The notes beneath the pieces were generated by a model. That model was not told the DNA's origin, made no database searches, and worked only from the letters and a program-made list of their open reading frames with translations. DNA of 64,000 nt, taken from Chlamydiota bacterium. Its GTDB lineage: Bacteria; Chlamydiota; Chlamydiia; Chlamydiales; Parachlamydiaceae. The DNA lies in contig JABDBC010000002.1 in the NCBI GenBank assembly GCA_013288825.1, forward strand, positions 22,353-86,352, read 5' to 3'. Position numbers and translations under genes: made by a program. This document shows, one piece after another, positions 50,201 to 56,121 of the stretch; within the stretch, counting starts at the first letter, position 1, and each line of letters starts with the position of its first letter.

Positions 50201-53030
50201 GATAGAAAAACGGGAACTGCAAAGGAATCTTGAAAGTATCGAGCAGTCCATCGAACCTTTCTTAAAGTCTAGTGATACCCTTATCTCTAGATTAATAAGA
50301 GAAGGAACAGAATTTACATTAATGCAGGCAAAAGAACTCATAGATCATCGCCCTACGCCGAAAGATGAAACCACGCTAAAACTGGAAGAAGCATACAATG
50401 CAGCTCTCAAAAGACCCGAGATTCGAGCCGCATCGACGACAGCACCGACCTCATTAAGCAGCACACGAACGACGACTACAGCTCAAGCAGTTGCCGTGCC
50501 TCCAGCAGCTCCTGCAACAGCACGACCATTTTTTGGGCCTCCAAAACCTGAAAGCAAAGAAGAAGCTGAAGGGAGAACGAAACCACTTGCTGAGGTGTTA
50601 AGCACTATAGAAACAAATCTCGCAAGATATAGCGCAGCTGTCCCAGAAGAACGAGAAAAACTAAAGTCAAAAATCAAAGGTGAGGTCACTGAAGCCCTGA
50701 ATACTCGTCCTGATGTACAAGAAAAAGTACTATCTGACCCAAAACTGATGGATCAGATAAAATCCATCGGATTGTCACCGTGGCTGCAGGTAACTAACAA
50801 AACAGCACGTGCAAATAAGTTAAGTAACTATCGCTCATTCCTATCAAACATGTCTCAATTAAGATGGATGCTTGCAGCAAAAGGTTCAGCAAAACAATTC
50901 ACACCAGAACAGCAAAAACAGGCTCGGAAATATCTTTATGATATGACACACTCCTTTAACAACATTCCCGAGCCATACAGAACACAATTTGGAATTAAAG
51001 AAGAGGATATAAAAGCTCTTACAGCTGCTTATGAAGAGGCCGAAATTCCAGTAGCAGGTACCACTCCAAAAGCTGTAAAGGTTTCCAAACAGGCTGAAAC
51101 AAAATTAAAAAAATCTAAAACAAAAGAAATCGGCGCATTCTTGGATCGCGATTTCCTTGCAGAGATGAACCGCATTCACTCTGCTGAGGATCGCGGTTGG
51201 CCTCCAGAACTCCTCACCATTCGAAATGGATTAAGGAAGATTGCCGATGGCTGGTTTAACAGTGAGACAATTGATATCGATAAACTGAATGAACTTTATG
51301 CTCTAGTAAAAAGCGCACTGAAAAAGGCGGTTGCGTCGAAAGACTTTTCTAAGACAGAAAAAGCTCGCATCAAGGAATTACAAGGAGAATTTCTTAGGGT
51401 CAAGGGGACTATTAGACCCCACTTAAAAGGAACTGATGGATCCTTCGAAACATTAATCAAGCAGGAAGGAATACGCCCCTTAAGAGCAGCTGAAGCTATT
51501 ATCGCTCGACGGTCTTATAAGGATGAGAAAACACTGAGACTACGCGAGGCGCTTACTAATGCACAGATCGAATTACATAAAAAAATCTTCGAAGATATGA
51601 ATGCATTCGATGCCGCTTTTAACAAAGCTAATACTTCTAACCCCAACCCAGAACAAATAGGGGTTCTTGAAAGTATTATAAAACGATTCCAAGGAAGTAG
51701 CACAGACGCAGATCGTCTAGAGAATAGGGTAAGATATTTGCGCGAAAAAAAGGCTAAAGCATCTGTGGCTTCGGCTTCATCGTCGTCGTCGTCATCAACA
51801 CCGGCGACAACAGCTACATCTGCAACGCCTCGGCCTACGACCACGACAATGTCAACGCCAACCATGCCAATACCACCAACTACGGCAACTACTGCAACTT
51901 CAACTCCTCCAAGTACTACAATTTCTACAACTTCAACAGCCTCGACACTTACAGCTACGCCAATGCCGCTAGCGTCATCAGCACCCGTTTCTGGCGGCGC
52001 TGGAACGATTGCAGCTCCTCGTTCTCCCCCTTTGTCGCCTCCTCCAGAAGAAAGTAAGTTGAAGGCAGAAGAAGCACCGACACTATCCTCAACAACAACC
52101 CCTCCTAGTAACGTTGAATTGGTTTTAAACAAAATAAAAGAGGATCTTAGAAACTTAGATACCGTACCGTCAGAAGCACCATGGCGAGCAAAACAAGCCA
52201 TTAATGAGTTTATTACTCAGCAGATACGGGATAATCCCGAAATAAGAGAAAGAATAGAATCTGAACCAGGCCTCATAGATCGATTGGATCGCGATAATGT
52301 GCTAAATCTGAAAGAGATTTATTATGATTTTACTGAAAAACAACAAGCTGCAGCCTTAGAAGCATATGGCAAATTTCTAGAAGAGAAGACCAATTTAAGG
52401 AATCTTATTGTAGATCGATCAAATAAAGATAAACCTCTTTCGGAACGCAAGAGAAAATCAGCAGTTGAGCATCTCAGGATCATGAAAGCACATGCAGATA
52501 GGATCCCTGAGCCCTATAAAACGCAATTTGGCCTCCAAAAGGAAATAGCAATATACGAAAAGGCTCTTAAAGAAGAGGGTGAGCCAAAACAGGTATTAAA
52601 AGAGTTAAGACAGGCTGAAGAACAATTATCAAAAAGAATTCTGATGCCAGCAATAAAATACGATCTAAAACAAATCAGTGAATCAATTGAAGGGACTGCG
52701 GATCAAGTGCTTATTGCAGAAAGAATGCTATCGAAACGATCTTCCCGAAAAGGTAAGGTACCAGATCCGGAGATAATAGCACTTCAACAGAAGCTCAACG
52801 CTAGAAAAGTCTCAGTTCAAAGACATTATTTAAGTTACAATATTAAGAACTGGAATGATGTTTTTAATAAAGCTTATAGAGCTAAGATTCCCGAAGAGGG
52901 AGACTTAAAACTTCTTCAATCGTACATGGCTGGGCTGCCTGCAGATGTAGTGAAACGCCTGCGCATGAAAGAAAGGCTGCAATTGTTAGAAGAGAGGAGA
53001 AGCAAGAGCAAAGACAGACCTCGGGCCTGA
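32268..53030 (+). CDS. Giant modular helical-repeat protein (6920 aa)
   Basis: Uninterrupted 20.8-kb frame, an exceptional size. No known domain is recognised. Order by residue: Pro/Ala leader with a hydrophobic stretch VIVVATAVAAVATAPIAQAA (about 44-62); family N-terminal module (60-240); short domain (about 305-385); Ala/Val/Pro linker (475-580); two copies of an L-x-x-HP-x-LW module (about 940-1085, 1643-1778), each followed by a G-x-LLGIY module (about 1302-1388, 2042-2125); then from 2535 to the end nine copies of a module with YLRDKIRADIELMDRL, IPEPYRTQFG and SLxxAExLIxHR motifs, interleaved with four copies of a WTEDEI...NIR module and Pro/Thr/Ser/Ala linkers with runs of 7-9 prolines. 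No signal peptide. AGAGGT ribosome site. The stop lies in a palindrome. It may be a secreted or surface-acting scaffold; this is inference. Confidence 0.88.
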   Translation: MASGTSGLPSFFHEGPHLTPLTPLPPPAETAVSPPAAPPSSPPVIVVATAVAAVATAPIAQAARISIETQKTINQLMQHEFAKTKPKYSLQQRFTRWLYNERALNAVEKWSEKRKIFVKNQLDIIRNTSKLTLERLNAATKKGMALAGLTDRYGNPSVLEKITLNDEKGITQTLQREFADVTKVAEETEAKLAHLAQLMEGNSQLIGIFGKQREELADNVIKLRENIAKAKTVYETELEETKKKELSIRYPNMPDEKGDKIPDKKGIKRAAKEALATPPITPRLSEKEETFLRDLVDGKISVKSQLNTLGDINAFRKLIRTLGHQAFTRENTKAKERFVILMMTLKSIDPQRITSILDTKDHIVKWRIEQATYSIPDVWYDLIAREPRERDLDQITPNKNIVPSALKGQFRLVITQKCEDAIQNGHPHVASQIKALAKSPRFRHMIGSILAEPEFSKMLQDVANIKKLRPEPVAVAPEQPVHIELTRVTTGVETKPVTAEELRVELKLETAGAASVAAAVVVPVPETGAPPPPVGTATGVGGAGAGIAPPSVGAAVVPKVGARPEAAPARAEARPLHVDVTVVRATEINALCKRLLVAKTDYETAYSKIPMDKDKASANLRLMKRLRHDLISLITPTVAIRESAIEKATDNKLSKEQEEIYAGDIENERKYFYLEYEKNAKTEASKPAGGNPIYSEILQFLKTDLATVDKILEHYTPKAPATTTVAAAAATRVKYKPLSDPKQSPERRAFEDILRQPEFDISIPVGIPPASVTEALSNDPQIKRLLLLLSWNMFRQGVKRNYEDYSIPKPPGNEPTEVERNLGMASILEELQSRLSTGDHAGKGIRIQVRFTPTEDTAFKQARGIVENRSTYKFSVARPDEVIAEPSVMLNVLAKLLDEELQAVKPLTAKPPTALGAAERESKRGKVEAPEEKLEQARVTFEAVDFALKLKKHSPELWSEMMQKDKSLFSMLEDVCNQMLDRGSTEDRLKAHKFLMSMYLSEGAKLSVLGQANTLTRKAIKQQSLALETLRTRPPAEYLRESSEMNQEVLDIGTRYQLWHFSPSQERVLNQIKNTDPSDPIQVEMLGIFLNSNTRDFESLEDLINFRVSAGLGNWEDRLIQDKLEAMRSELQPLLSGSHAEAPKGPQTEGQIKGADFLYYEKQKRKQADEEDINLEAIRVAQFVRRNNPRAFENRRTAGGTHPVEEPLGILIGHGTFFGRAAGWTYKALDAMDKAIAQHNRDPNADISPLLAETLLAFSQVNHLRTFPTYEEQMKAKNSAEAFKELVQDIENLENTINVAVAQHGLGRLSIEQQELFAKCKDEKLGTIRDLSKVTALKNSSVPVIKILNTLKTGVLLGIYNEPPELLTAVLADIRQLEDKAIAWKGRIITDAQGAGIGLRFQEFLKENQKVANSAYLEIFMRENQPLVRRYQTNPQSLKPSEIAQLRALPERLVTGAAAVLQAEDFGGLPITMPTATPKDFNNITQDAAQRKEKWLQELEILLYSSKELKEMSEAEKRFSAHQDLLSALAKPPTLEERDKLSTKAREELEKIEASARDYVTPTAASLPLASTIAQPTENVAVTFNILERLLISDLSSVTRTLSAPSVPKETAVAPTREDELKAAVILEDKEQDEELAKLSVTSDGIKFARYLQKAHPKLWEQLTKKHPEIYSLLDKTGNFVKQMDPSKTPGVREFTIFTNLERAIRNHTIGRLDSHTREALTALEIKIQNLSQNERVNDPSYQEAMEIINYNRLLHLNPKQLALQDRLVAIVNIGDVGRREAQLLRFDESEKAELRAMREILEQRKRLPLGWNPAEIELQFNAVNFAVEELSRINKTRLGQIHTSLTDAGIGVGVDVKVERETKGEIAAHVGVSDAKRTAEVMAQKPRSLTDDQLLGILASRANIQGPATPKTIDYIEAALSFGNRQDFSEDVAIYQNIRKNKIIAEQAERLVDGADSESHPAYAAAGAAYLALSALDNAIEANNRNPNNNTNKQLLLDFIRKTDKAHLIINKPAVQKDLPSLATNLPHIKTVVTNFDAFVWEQIAQSRLGRLTPEQDQLLQQCLAPGQLREIKGLKPAQVIELIEAMQLAVLLGTYDRQPVLLTSIMADISQLQSKLGSLLTPAALSKYYSEEGSVQQEYFTIMTFRADLKANADMELAMRELQPKMQRYLKSFGATPIQELQELEKALNAMNRLPIVGKAALARRAVWMQHLSKIRKEITEQSGAPKVAPKATEAELAPITEKLNSLLTMSDKEFSKLGVNLSEVLLQDKDIEYWGNDELARNARLVNIRYYTRFMTSDPAQVMPYYRAAMVELGKIPKGSLSAQDYAQLRQEVQIYRLEATAKLMQKGIDSELEKQPKQRLATWTESEIRELGDPKLIEQAVQQNESLLLQRMMKDPTNRDITNELILLYRKFRAKESDQLIEDLKETVEEAIKVQKEEMQPIARNADSALFAELSEHPERIDEIILDLEQNWEQFSPPEGDPKAIIAQLRKQAADAIAKTQGDSKRGGGPTAPSGAAAATSAAAAAAVPATLTTQLEYLRKNLQNTETLKKNFTNVFIALTEAINLWDKLTPGTQKNGVKTELIGFIDTYIEHSTLDVRDAIRSNLFLLLPLIKIAPDRIEAMNKKDNIEREQILIQYGTLLQILVNLKSLQAQSRAFVLAPPVRENPFESPIKAQQALLRSQALITQPYSAQFGLDDELNQILSTQSLVMHPEPLLIFSDTTVSDIHALIKSGTPGSLSHAEFQITHTLMDDKLRKELSEKLIEAKLEMHERIFFNLDRFELLFAQAYQAPTIDEGLLTKLIEIARSIPEPHITLRNINTRLESIIHKYRSQPPTTPQPPTGRGTPPPPPPPPPLPTGSPGTSGPPTTTTTTATAASRVATQPPLPGLPSVPGLIKSTKDQGLFIDITQTKADKAFSILKQCVQIWDRTSNVTEKAAIAAQIEGFISSLNFQPYLRDQMRSDPILMSQLLQIQPNLQILMTKADNTEREVALRGYRLYLTFSADAIDAIAEPYRSQFRADEIEVKYGARDLQRSSFVDTTTAKHKAIFSQLDEFEEAFARGCKASTPDQSVLDTLNRTYSSLGAVAKQRNLMGRREFIIKKFNAMSATTTTPSTGEAPPPPLPGLPSVVNLLDQIQTEPQRFPEIAPQLMELWKRNPSLQLDPIEEMARLRKLAAETLQSQVPADIEKAKERASDLLLKIPDNSKGFDSILFELEAIWHKHPALQELNKPLIETLRFTTATTSATTAPITSSTTLTPPRRPPTLRPLGAILKSLEGSLKGESPSLDNLNSALPYLEEAIAIWEGSNSEEREKIQKELRQHIGKIIQHSDINLRDAMRRNVGLIGPLLVIAPGSNDQMLKKDDLVKATFGQYLKCIVNLKFHLNRRYFKQTKREEIGAEVGKIKAEMLSVEGVVGGAAQPYQLQYGIPDELTKISELMNFKGEAPKMSAATAIETTAIRAFITAGRGLDSLSRAEYLITHRILSERDRDQLTGLLIGAKQQIHAKVFDALDEFERVFAKAYLSPTIDPIATKSLEELVGIISAANPSFVDQRGLDARLKLIRERAGVPPITGPISSPTSLSSTPSATRPLSSTAFTTSPFGPPLTSPAEGTRLPLQPLTTPTTTTAPTTATFAPPPLRPTAAPTTTTTTTATTTPVGAAPPPPPVIPPVPPTLLSIFEPLTGLLKTNTPESCERAFALLQQAIRLRKETVPGEAQRAIDRDFVAYYQNLFVENPYLRDRMRSDMGLMDQLQEINPHLRNSIQAADTRQRKIALDGYGKFLNNKLAPDLISYSGLLAIEEELKLKTAGEREGKAEERPAPEEPITRQKLNKLIFDQKLESYEKAERLIALLPNNANKTALLSHLKSEKIKRYSNIFKSLDEFEKLVAKSSKEALNPTELNELKQRVGQVPEPFKGRRGLVVRNDILQEKFGKPATTPPAGGSTPPPGSGPGAGGPPPPSGAGGAPPSGPGPAPSTSSPRTPAAPPSSPPPSTGGAPPSATTTTTTTQASATISAPFGAGPKSSTTPALTLTKAQQEARDKAKTALSTLRTQIETDPYYLTTYLKYANGELKILKELLSDSDFKLEFKKLQIARLKATEKLWASGEAATLEKMATSKLALWTEEEINSLEDPSLIRQARSYNVRPPPYVLQPRSPVTTTTAETLSDYDSKSLRFWNDHLGDVSNLLSARAGEKSVNQVFREIEHNLDRWKSISPEDQIAIQTFIYTTLLRHPYARQKIRADIELLNKLQTYAPETLKTLRTYDSEARKEALESYQSILTYRTMMMGRIINNQVERKEANYHNNLMEKTLDTIPEPYKTEFGIKEEAAAFLKGCEAELSKVKQTYKTADPSAIDPLIKQGTVESLKSAETLMSDYSYQDQTTLDLRKKLNTAKIQLLGKIFADVEEFELRFDTAFTRKLKPDQVYDIDRLQKMIDRFPGTPTHKDRLIGMKRWLEAKMKTTPSLPPTLPTTTPSLSSTSPRAATTAPAPSTAATATAEPPQATPRVTPTIPTLSSTPPGPGTPVTEPAATTATTTAAAPPSAATTAEPPPTSKPILTQTQLSHSQEFSDQRDMSDDVFLGFFEVWTDQRIGSLGKDEVGLELAKAARQLNIRFYRLQMTKTSLYLMTHYNAAMDQLNNLAGSLTPLELETQMRILQQSRLNATLNLWTYNAVAGLEAVPSRKLKPFTKEEIECLREKTLMDQAEQCNQWLSKLRSQPPPTTPPPTGGGTPPPPPPPSGGPGPGGAPPSGPPSAGGPTPPGPGPSSAPPSSHPSTGAAPPSAQTTATLSSTPPGPGTPVTGPAAPTTTRPPPPPPPPRTIIPQTLFMLTSAPTTTEELDKTFSQLEDLLKQWEANPNTQDRNRAEFKKFINDIIKYSYLRDKIRAQIGLKDKLQRVEPGLSTLMDTKDLTARKKALKNFQGFSSDMALLRHILAHKDGSKPLTSEQRSSADTLHLQALESASQIPEPFRGQFEIEEDLKSFTAAYNAAIRPKKEETESKLERSLAGESAAIRKLIDERTVGSLRQADLFIAYRKDNTETRKLREEVIAAKNKMHQDIFERMNEFESIFAIASAQTHPDLRNLSRLEKIIEMIPKADAVRLQLKERLQFLQAKVPSPTVTTPLGSPATPAPTSLSSGSAPSISSIPASTTTATAAPPPSTSDFIPLTTSFGIPGSDLTVRLSKEELDTRFTPLKRQMGGIVVRWKSLTPEEQTSYKVQKEACIERIIQHPYLRDKIRADIELMDRLHVLDPEIVLKMNKKDAIDHGKAIENYTNFLAQMTATRNSLRGKNKSKPLSYKETKVVDENKQSLLSFVARIPEPYRTQFGLAKEMAIINKAIENATVTVTESKTRRAEPETLESFLRRVSTPAFTETMQKEQVAEPKAPDPKVQHLRNGIRKIRYDLEHNGVDVTQTKELIALITREFSKTHMTKLENEKIKQELLKITKDIEPYIKTKQKVNKSVSNEHKIGELIINGHLTQAEELIAHRDGNPTTLNLQRLLNTAKSEIQRTIFRELKQFEAYYERASTAETPAKADMEGLEKTIKSLSEYPTVETTRRDLISRLEALRKAKGLAPLSTASSAPPSSSSSSSSRPATPPRIPAATTTPPPAAAPRSTVAPPIPPTTQTVVTKDARLLQAQMTTDENIRKLEDQIQRAPKEFESNPPPPWTEDEIASLGEDLLRTRARAVNIRIFQSTMLYGTPSDLMRNYKLVLDQLEKISSPRSKEEILTQTQELLLIKLREYWNYDNKSSDLLGLGLFTPEEIEVIKDEVTKKTAIESNEKYLKLQIETLGGFDVSLYESDLKAHYERYYPEDKAKERYAQYEREATTSATSEPPPTPFPSTTATGTAPIDQPPTLSSTPQPTSEPGRVVGVDVGPTVVVPGVRERADSEEPPPLPPAPAPIEPETVTEGPAQLLPTAPLPFATAPLPPPAPTVPSQTLIREGIAKIQADWMRRNIKIDETKERIIQIKKLLEDPAIPEIEKRELQRNLESIEQSIEPFLKSSDTLISRLIREGTEFTLMQAKELIDHRPTPKDETTLKLEEAYNAALKRPEIRAASTTAPTSLSSTRTTTTAQAVAVPPAAPATARPFFGPPKPESKEEAEGRTKPLAEVLSTIETNLARYSAAVPEEREKLKSKIKGEVTEALNTRPDVQEKVLSDPKLMDQIKSIGLSPWLQVTNKTARANKLSNYRSFLSNMSQLRWMLAAKGSAKQFTPEQQKQARKYLYDMTHSFNNIPEPYRTQFGIKEEDIKALTAAYEEAEIPVAGTTPKAVKVSKQAETKLKKSKTKEIGAFLDRDFLAEMNRIHSAEDRGWPPELLTIRNGLRKIADGWFNSETIDIDKLNELYALVKSALKKAVASKDFSKTEKARIKELQGEFLRVKGTIRPHLKGTDGSFETLIKQEGIRPLRAAEAIIARRSYKDEKTLRLREALTNAQIELHKKIFEDMNAFDAAFNKANTSNPNPEQIGVLESIIKRFQGSSTDADRLENRVRYLREKKAKASVASASSSSSSSTPATTATSATPRPTTTTMSTPTMPIPPTTATTATSTPPSTTISTTSTASTLTATPMPLASSAPVSGGAGTIAAPRSPPLSPPPEESKLKAEEAPTLSSTTTPPSNVELVLNKIKEDLRNLDTVPSEAPWRAKQAINEFITQQIRDNPEIRERIESEPGLIDRLDRDNVLNLKEIYYDFTEKQQAAALEAYGKFLEEKTNLRNLIVDRSNKDKPLSERKRKSAVEHLRIMKAHADRIPEPYKTQFGLQKEIAIYEKALKEEGEPKQVLKELRQAEEQLSKRILMPAIKYDLKQISESIEGTADQVLIAERMLSKRSSRKGKVPDPEIIALQQKLNARKVSVQRHYLSYNIKNWNDVFNKAYRAKIPEEGDLKLLQSYMAGLPADVVKRLRMKERLQLLEERRSKSKDRPRA

Positions 53031-53154
53031 AGATGGTGCCCTGTGTTAAGGCCCGAAGGGCAGGCATTTCACAGCCCAGGTCGGAGCGAAGCGAAGGCCT
53101 GGGCTGTGCAATGCCTGCCCTTCGGGCCTTAACACAGGGCACCATCTTCAGGCC
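53024..53154. repeat. Unique 57-base-arm palindrome (terminator-like)
   Basis: Arms GGCCTGAAGATGGTGCCCTG... and complement, with a loop GGTCGGAGCGAAGCGAAGG. It begins 4 bases before the stop codon of the 6920-residue gene and ends 37 bases before the next gene. Its centre CCCAGG...CCTGGG recalls the inner hairpin of the GTGCCGGCCC class, otherwise the sequence occurs once here. Confidence 0.9.
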
Positions 53155-53190
53155 AACGACCTGACGATAGGCATATATGAGGAAAATACT

Positions 53191-55812
53191 ATGTCCACTT
53201 CAGCACCACAACCACATCGACCAACTCACACAACGCCCACACACATTCCACATACCCCTCAATCTATCCCAGGCGAAGAAAAACGAACATCTCCCACAAC
53301 ACCACCCCCTCTCACACACACCCCTTCCACAACTCAACCCTCAACCATCACCACAATCGCCCATACCACAACCATCGCCACACCCATCCTCGCAGGCTTC
53401 ACAATGGCAGCTGACGCCGAACTTGCCAAAATCAAACCCTCCTGGTTTATGCGAACCTTCTTTAAAAAAACTCTATCGCCTTCAGAAAAAAAAGCAATAT
53501 TCATCAAAAAGCACCTCAAAACTATCACTAAACTTTACAAAGACGTTCTAAAAAGACAACAAAAGCTCAGTAAAATCCTGAACCCATGGACAAACTTACA
53601 GACAAGAAAACAGCTAAACATTAAGCCATTTAAGCATATGGACGCCCTTGAGCCACTAAATCTTCAAATATATGTGAGCAATGAACTTGCGCAAATTAAT
53701 AATACACTGAAAGCAGTCACTCATCGACTCCACACTTTGGAACATTTTGTTGCAATTACTCCAACAGTTATGTCTACGGTGCCTACAGAAGTTAATGTTG
53801 ATAAAGAGGTCCAAAATCTGATTCAAAAGCATCAAAAACAACTCAACGCACCCACTAAAACATCGATTGAGCAAGAAGGGATTTTTCAACTCGGTTTTAT
53901 GCCCTCTGTAACTCGTGCATTATCCGCAGAAGGCACTGGCACCCGTTTCGGTATTATACCCCCTCCTAGCGAGATTCGAACAGATGATTCCAAAGAAGAA
54001 GACCCCTTGTTGAAGGAACATCGAAAATTTGTGGATGATCTTGGGTCTTCTGGAGTTGATAAAAAACAGCTATTAAGACTCTCTGTCGAAGGATGGCGAA
54101 ACTTAATCAGCAGGCTAGGTTACCAAGCCTTTACCTTAGAGAACGATCCTGCAATTACTTCTAAGGCGCAGCGAGATCTAGTTGCATTGGTTGAGTACAT
54201 CAGAGAAAAAGAACCCAGATTGCTCAAGAAAATCGAAGAGGGTCATCCATTGATCAAGTGGCGCATCGAACAAGCCTTGCATGAGCTCCCCATTCGTAAT
54301 GTAGTCAGCAGCACAGAAGTCCGCGAACCAGGCAAGGCGCCCGAAGAGGAGACTGAGACAAAGCCCTTAGAGAGTAGTTGGGAGCGCGACAAATGGCTGA
54401 TTGAGAGTTTAATTGCTGAAAGTTCATCAAAGAGCCTTGAGCAAGCAGAGGATATTCTCTCGAACTATTCTGAAAAAGATGGATCAACACAAATACAAAA
54501 GATACGCAAAGATCTCTCGGAGGCAAAAATTGAAATGCATCGTAGGTTTTCTGCCACTAAGGAAGAACTTGAGGAGCGCTTTGCCAAACTCGATCCCATT
54601 CCTTCTGCAACAGCGTTAGAACAACTTGCAAAGTTGATTGCGACCCTTCCTAAGATGCAACAAACTCCATTCATGACAAGGCTAAGGAAATTAAGAGAGA
54701 GAACTCGTGCCTTTGAAAAGGATTTCAACGTTATCGTAGTATTTCTTAGAGATTGGGGTAGAGCATCTGAAGACGAACGAGCAATGACTATGGATTTTCT
54801 TAATCAAATCGTCGCAGATCCCCTCTTACGAGATAGACTCAAAGGCGACACGATTCTCAGAAGCCTATTGCAAGAAGTAATGCCCGAGTTTAGCGAAATC
54901 ATTAGGACTAAAGAGATTGATTCACGCAATGAAGCAATAGCACAATATAAAGGATTTTTAGTAAAGATGGCATCGGTTAGAAACATTCTCAGAGGACACG
55001 ATACAGAGCATCCTCTAAATGCTAAAGAGCAAGACAATGCAAATAAGGCAATGGCTGAATTGCTCTCTGCAATGGAAGCGATACCCGAACCCTATCGAAC
55101 ACAATTCCAACTCGCAAGAGAAGTAAACATTATCAAGAAGGCTCTAAACAGGGCCTCGATAGAACCAAAAACTAAAAAGCCAGAGCCCTTCTTTAGTCAA
55201 CACTTCCTTGAAGCAATGAGGAAGAGGAACTATGCTGGCGAAGATCCAGACAAACGTGATGTGGTGCAGTTTATCAAAAATGGCACAAGAAAACTTGAAT
55301 ATGATTGGTCTCAAAGTGATGTGGATATTGAACAAACTAGAAAACTGTGTAGACTAATAGAAGAATCTTTTGAGAAGATTGACATTCCAAAGAAACTGAA
55401 AAAACAATTAGAAGAAGAGTATCGCAAATCTTATGCGTTTGTGGAGCCTTTTTTACAATGTAAAGAGAATCTGATTAGAGAATTAATTAAAAAGCATGTT
55501 GAGCAATCCTTAAGACAAGCCGAAGAATTAATTGCTCATCGTTCTGATGATAAAACGACAAGGGATCTACGGGCATTGCTCCATTTTGTGAAAATTAACA
55601 ATCAAGGCGAGATTTTTGATGCTCTGGATCGATTTGAGGAGCTTTTTGCACGAGTTTTTAAAGCGGGAGTTCCTAGTAAGAAGGATAAAGAGGAAATTGA
55701 AAGGTTAAAAGACTCTAAGCTGTGGAGGATACCAGAGGCAGATGTGAGGCGTTTGCGTATAGTAGAGAGGGTGCAGATTTTACAAGACAAATTGGATAAA
55801 CACGCAGCTTAG
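53191..55812 (+). CDS. Modular helical protein of the giant family (873 aa)
   Basis: Smallest complete member. Residues 1-70 are a disordered His/Pro/Thr/Ser leader. The family N-terminal module starts at about 75 with AELAKIKPSWF and a long helix ending KDVLKRQQKLSKIL. The short domain lies at about 284-370 (LSVEGWRNLISRLGYQAF, then LLKKIEEGHPLIKWRIEQAL). A half-copy of the repeated module follows (about 400-507), then a full copy (510-873) with LLRDRLKGDTIL, IPEPYRTQFQ and SLRQAEELIAHR. It thus links the N-terminal module of the 2081-residue neighbour with the repeat module of the 6920-residue one. GAGGAAA ribosome site. No signal sequence; function unknown. Confidence 0.88.
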   Translation: MSTSAPQPHRPTHTTPTHIPHTPQSIPGEEKRTSPTTPPPLTHTPSTTQPSTITTIAHTTTIATPILAGFTMAADAELAKIKPSWFMRTFFKKTLSPSEKKAIFIKKHLKTITKLYKDVLKRQQKLSKILNPWTNLQTRKQLNIKPFKHMDALEPLNLQIYVSNELAQINNTLKAVTHRLHTLEHFVAITPTVMSTVPTEVNVDKEVQNLIQKHQKQLNAPTKTSIEQEGIFQLGFMPSVTRALSAEGTGTRFGIIPPPSEIRTDDSKEEDPLLKEHRKFVDDLGSSGVDKKQLLRLSVEGWRNLISRLGYQAFTLENDPAITSKAQRDLVALVEYIREKEPRLLKKIEEGHPLIKWRIEQALHELPIRNVVSSTEVREPGKAPEEETETKPLESSWERDKWLIESLIAESSSKSLEQAEDILSNYSEKDGSTQIQKIRKDLSEAKIEMHRRFSATKEELEERFAKLDPIPSATALEQLAKLIATLPKMQQTPFMTRLRKLRERTRAFEKDFNVIVVFLRDWGRASEDERAMTMDFLNQIVADPLLRDRLKGDTILRSLLQEVMPEFSEIIRTKEIDSRNEAIAQYKGFLVKMASVRNILRGHDTEHPLNAKEQDNANKAMAELLSAMEAIPEPYRTQFQLAREVNIIKKALNRASIEPKTKKPEPFFSQHFLEAMRKRNYAGEDPDKRDVVQFIKNGTRKLEYDWSQSDVDIEQTRKLCRLIEESFEKIDIPKKLKKQLEEEYRKSYAFVEPFLQCKENLIRELIKKHVEQSLRQAEELIAHRSDDKTTRDLRALLHFVKINNQGEIFDALDRFEELFARVFKAGVPSKKDKEEIERLKDSKLWRIPEADVRRLRIVERVQILQDKLDKHAA

Positions 55813-55841
55813 ATGTAGAAGGGGGTTGTGGTTTGTGGTTT

Positions 55842-56121
55842 GTGCCGGCCCTCCGGGACGGGATGTGATGGTTGGTGCTTACCCAGGCTTCGCTTACCCC
55901 TCCGGGGGGCTTCAGCCTGGGCTATTACGTGAACAGGCCCTCCGGGCTGTTTGCAACCTCTGTTGTTTGTTATGTTGAATCTGCCGGCTGTTATCCAATA
56001 AAGATCGTTGCAGACAGCCCGGAGGGCCTGTTCACGTAATAGCCCAGGCTGAAGCTCCCCGGAGGGGTAAGCGAAGCCTGGGTAAGCGCCAACAACACAT
56101 CCCGTCCCGGAGGGCCGGCAC
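55842..56121. repeat. GTGCCGGCCC-class compound palindrome
   Basis: Full copy with branched arms as at 15622, starting 29 bases after the stop of the 873-residue gene. The loop region (GTTTGCAACCTCTGTTG...) differs from other copies. Confidence 0.9.

Noticed and set aside
51515..52201. 228-residue antisense frame in the 6920-residue gene
   Set aside because: It lies opposite low-complexity Thr/Ser/Ala linker codons and a module conserved on the other strand.
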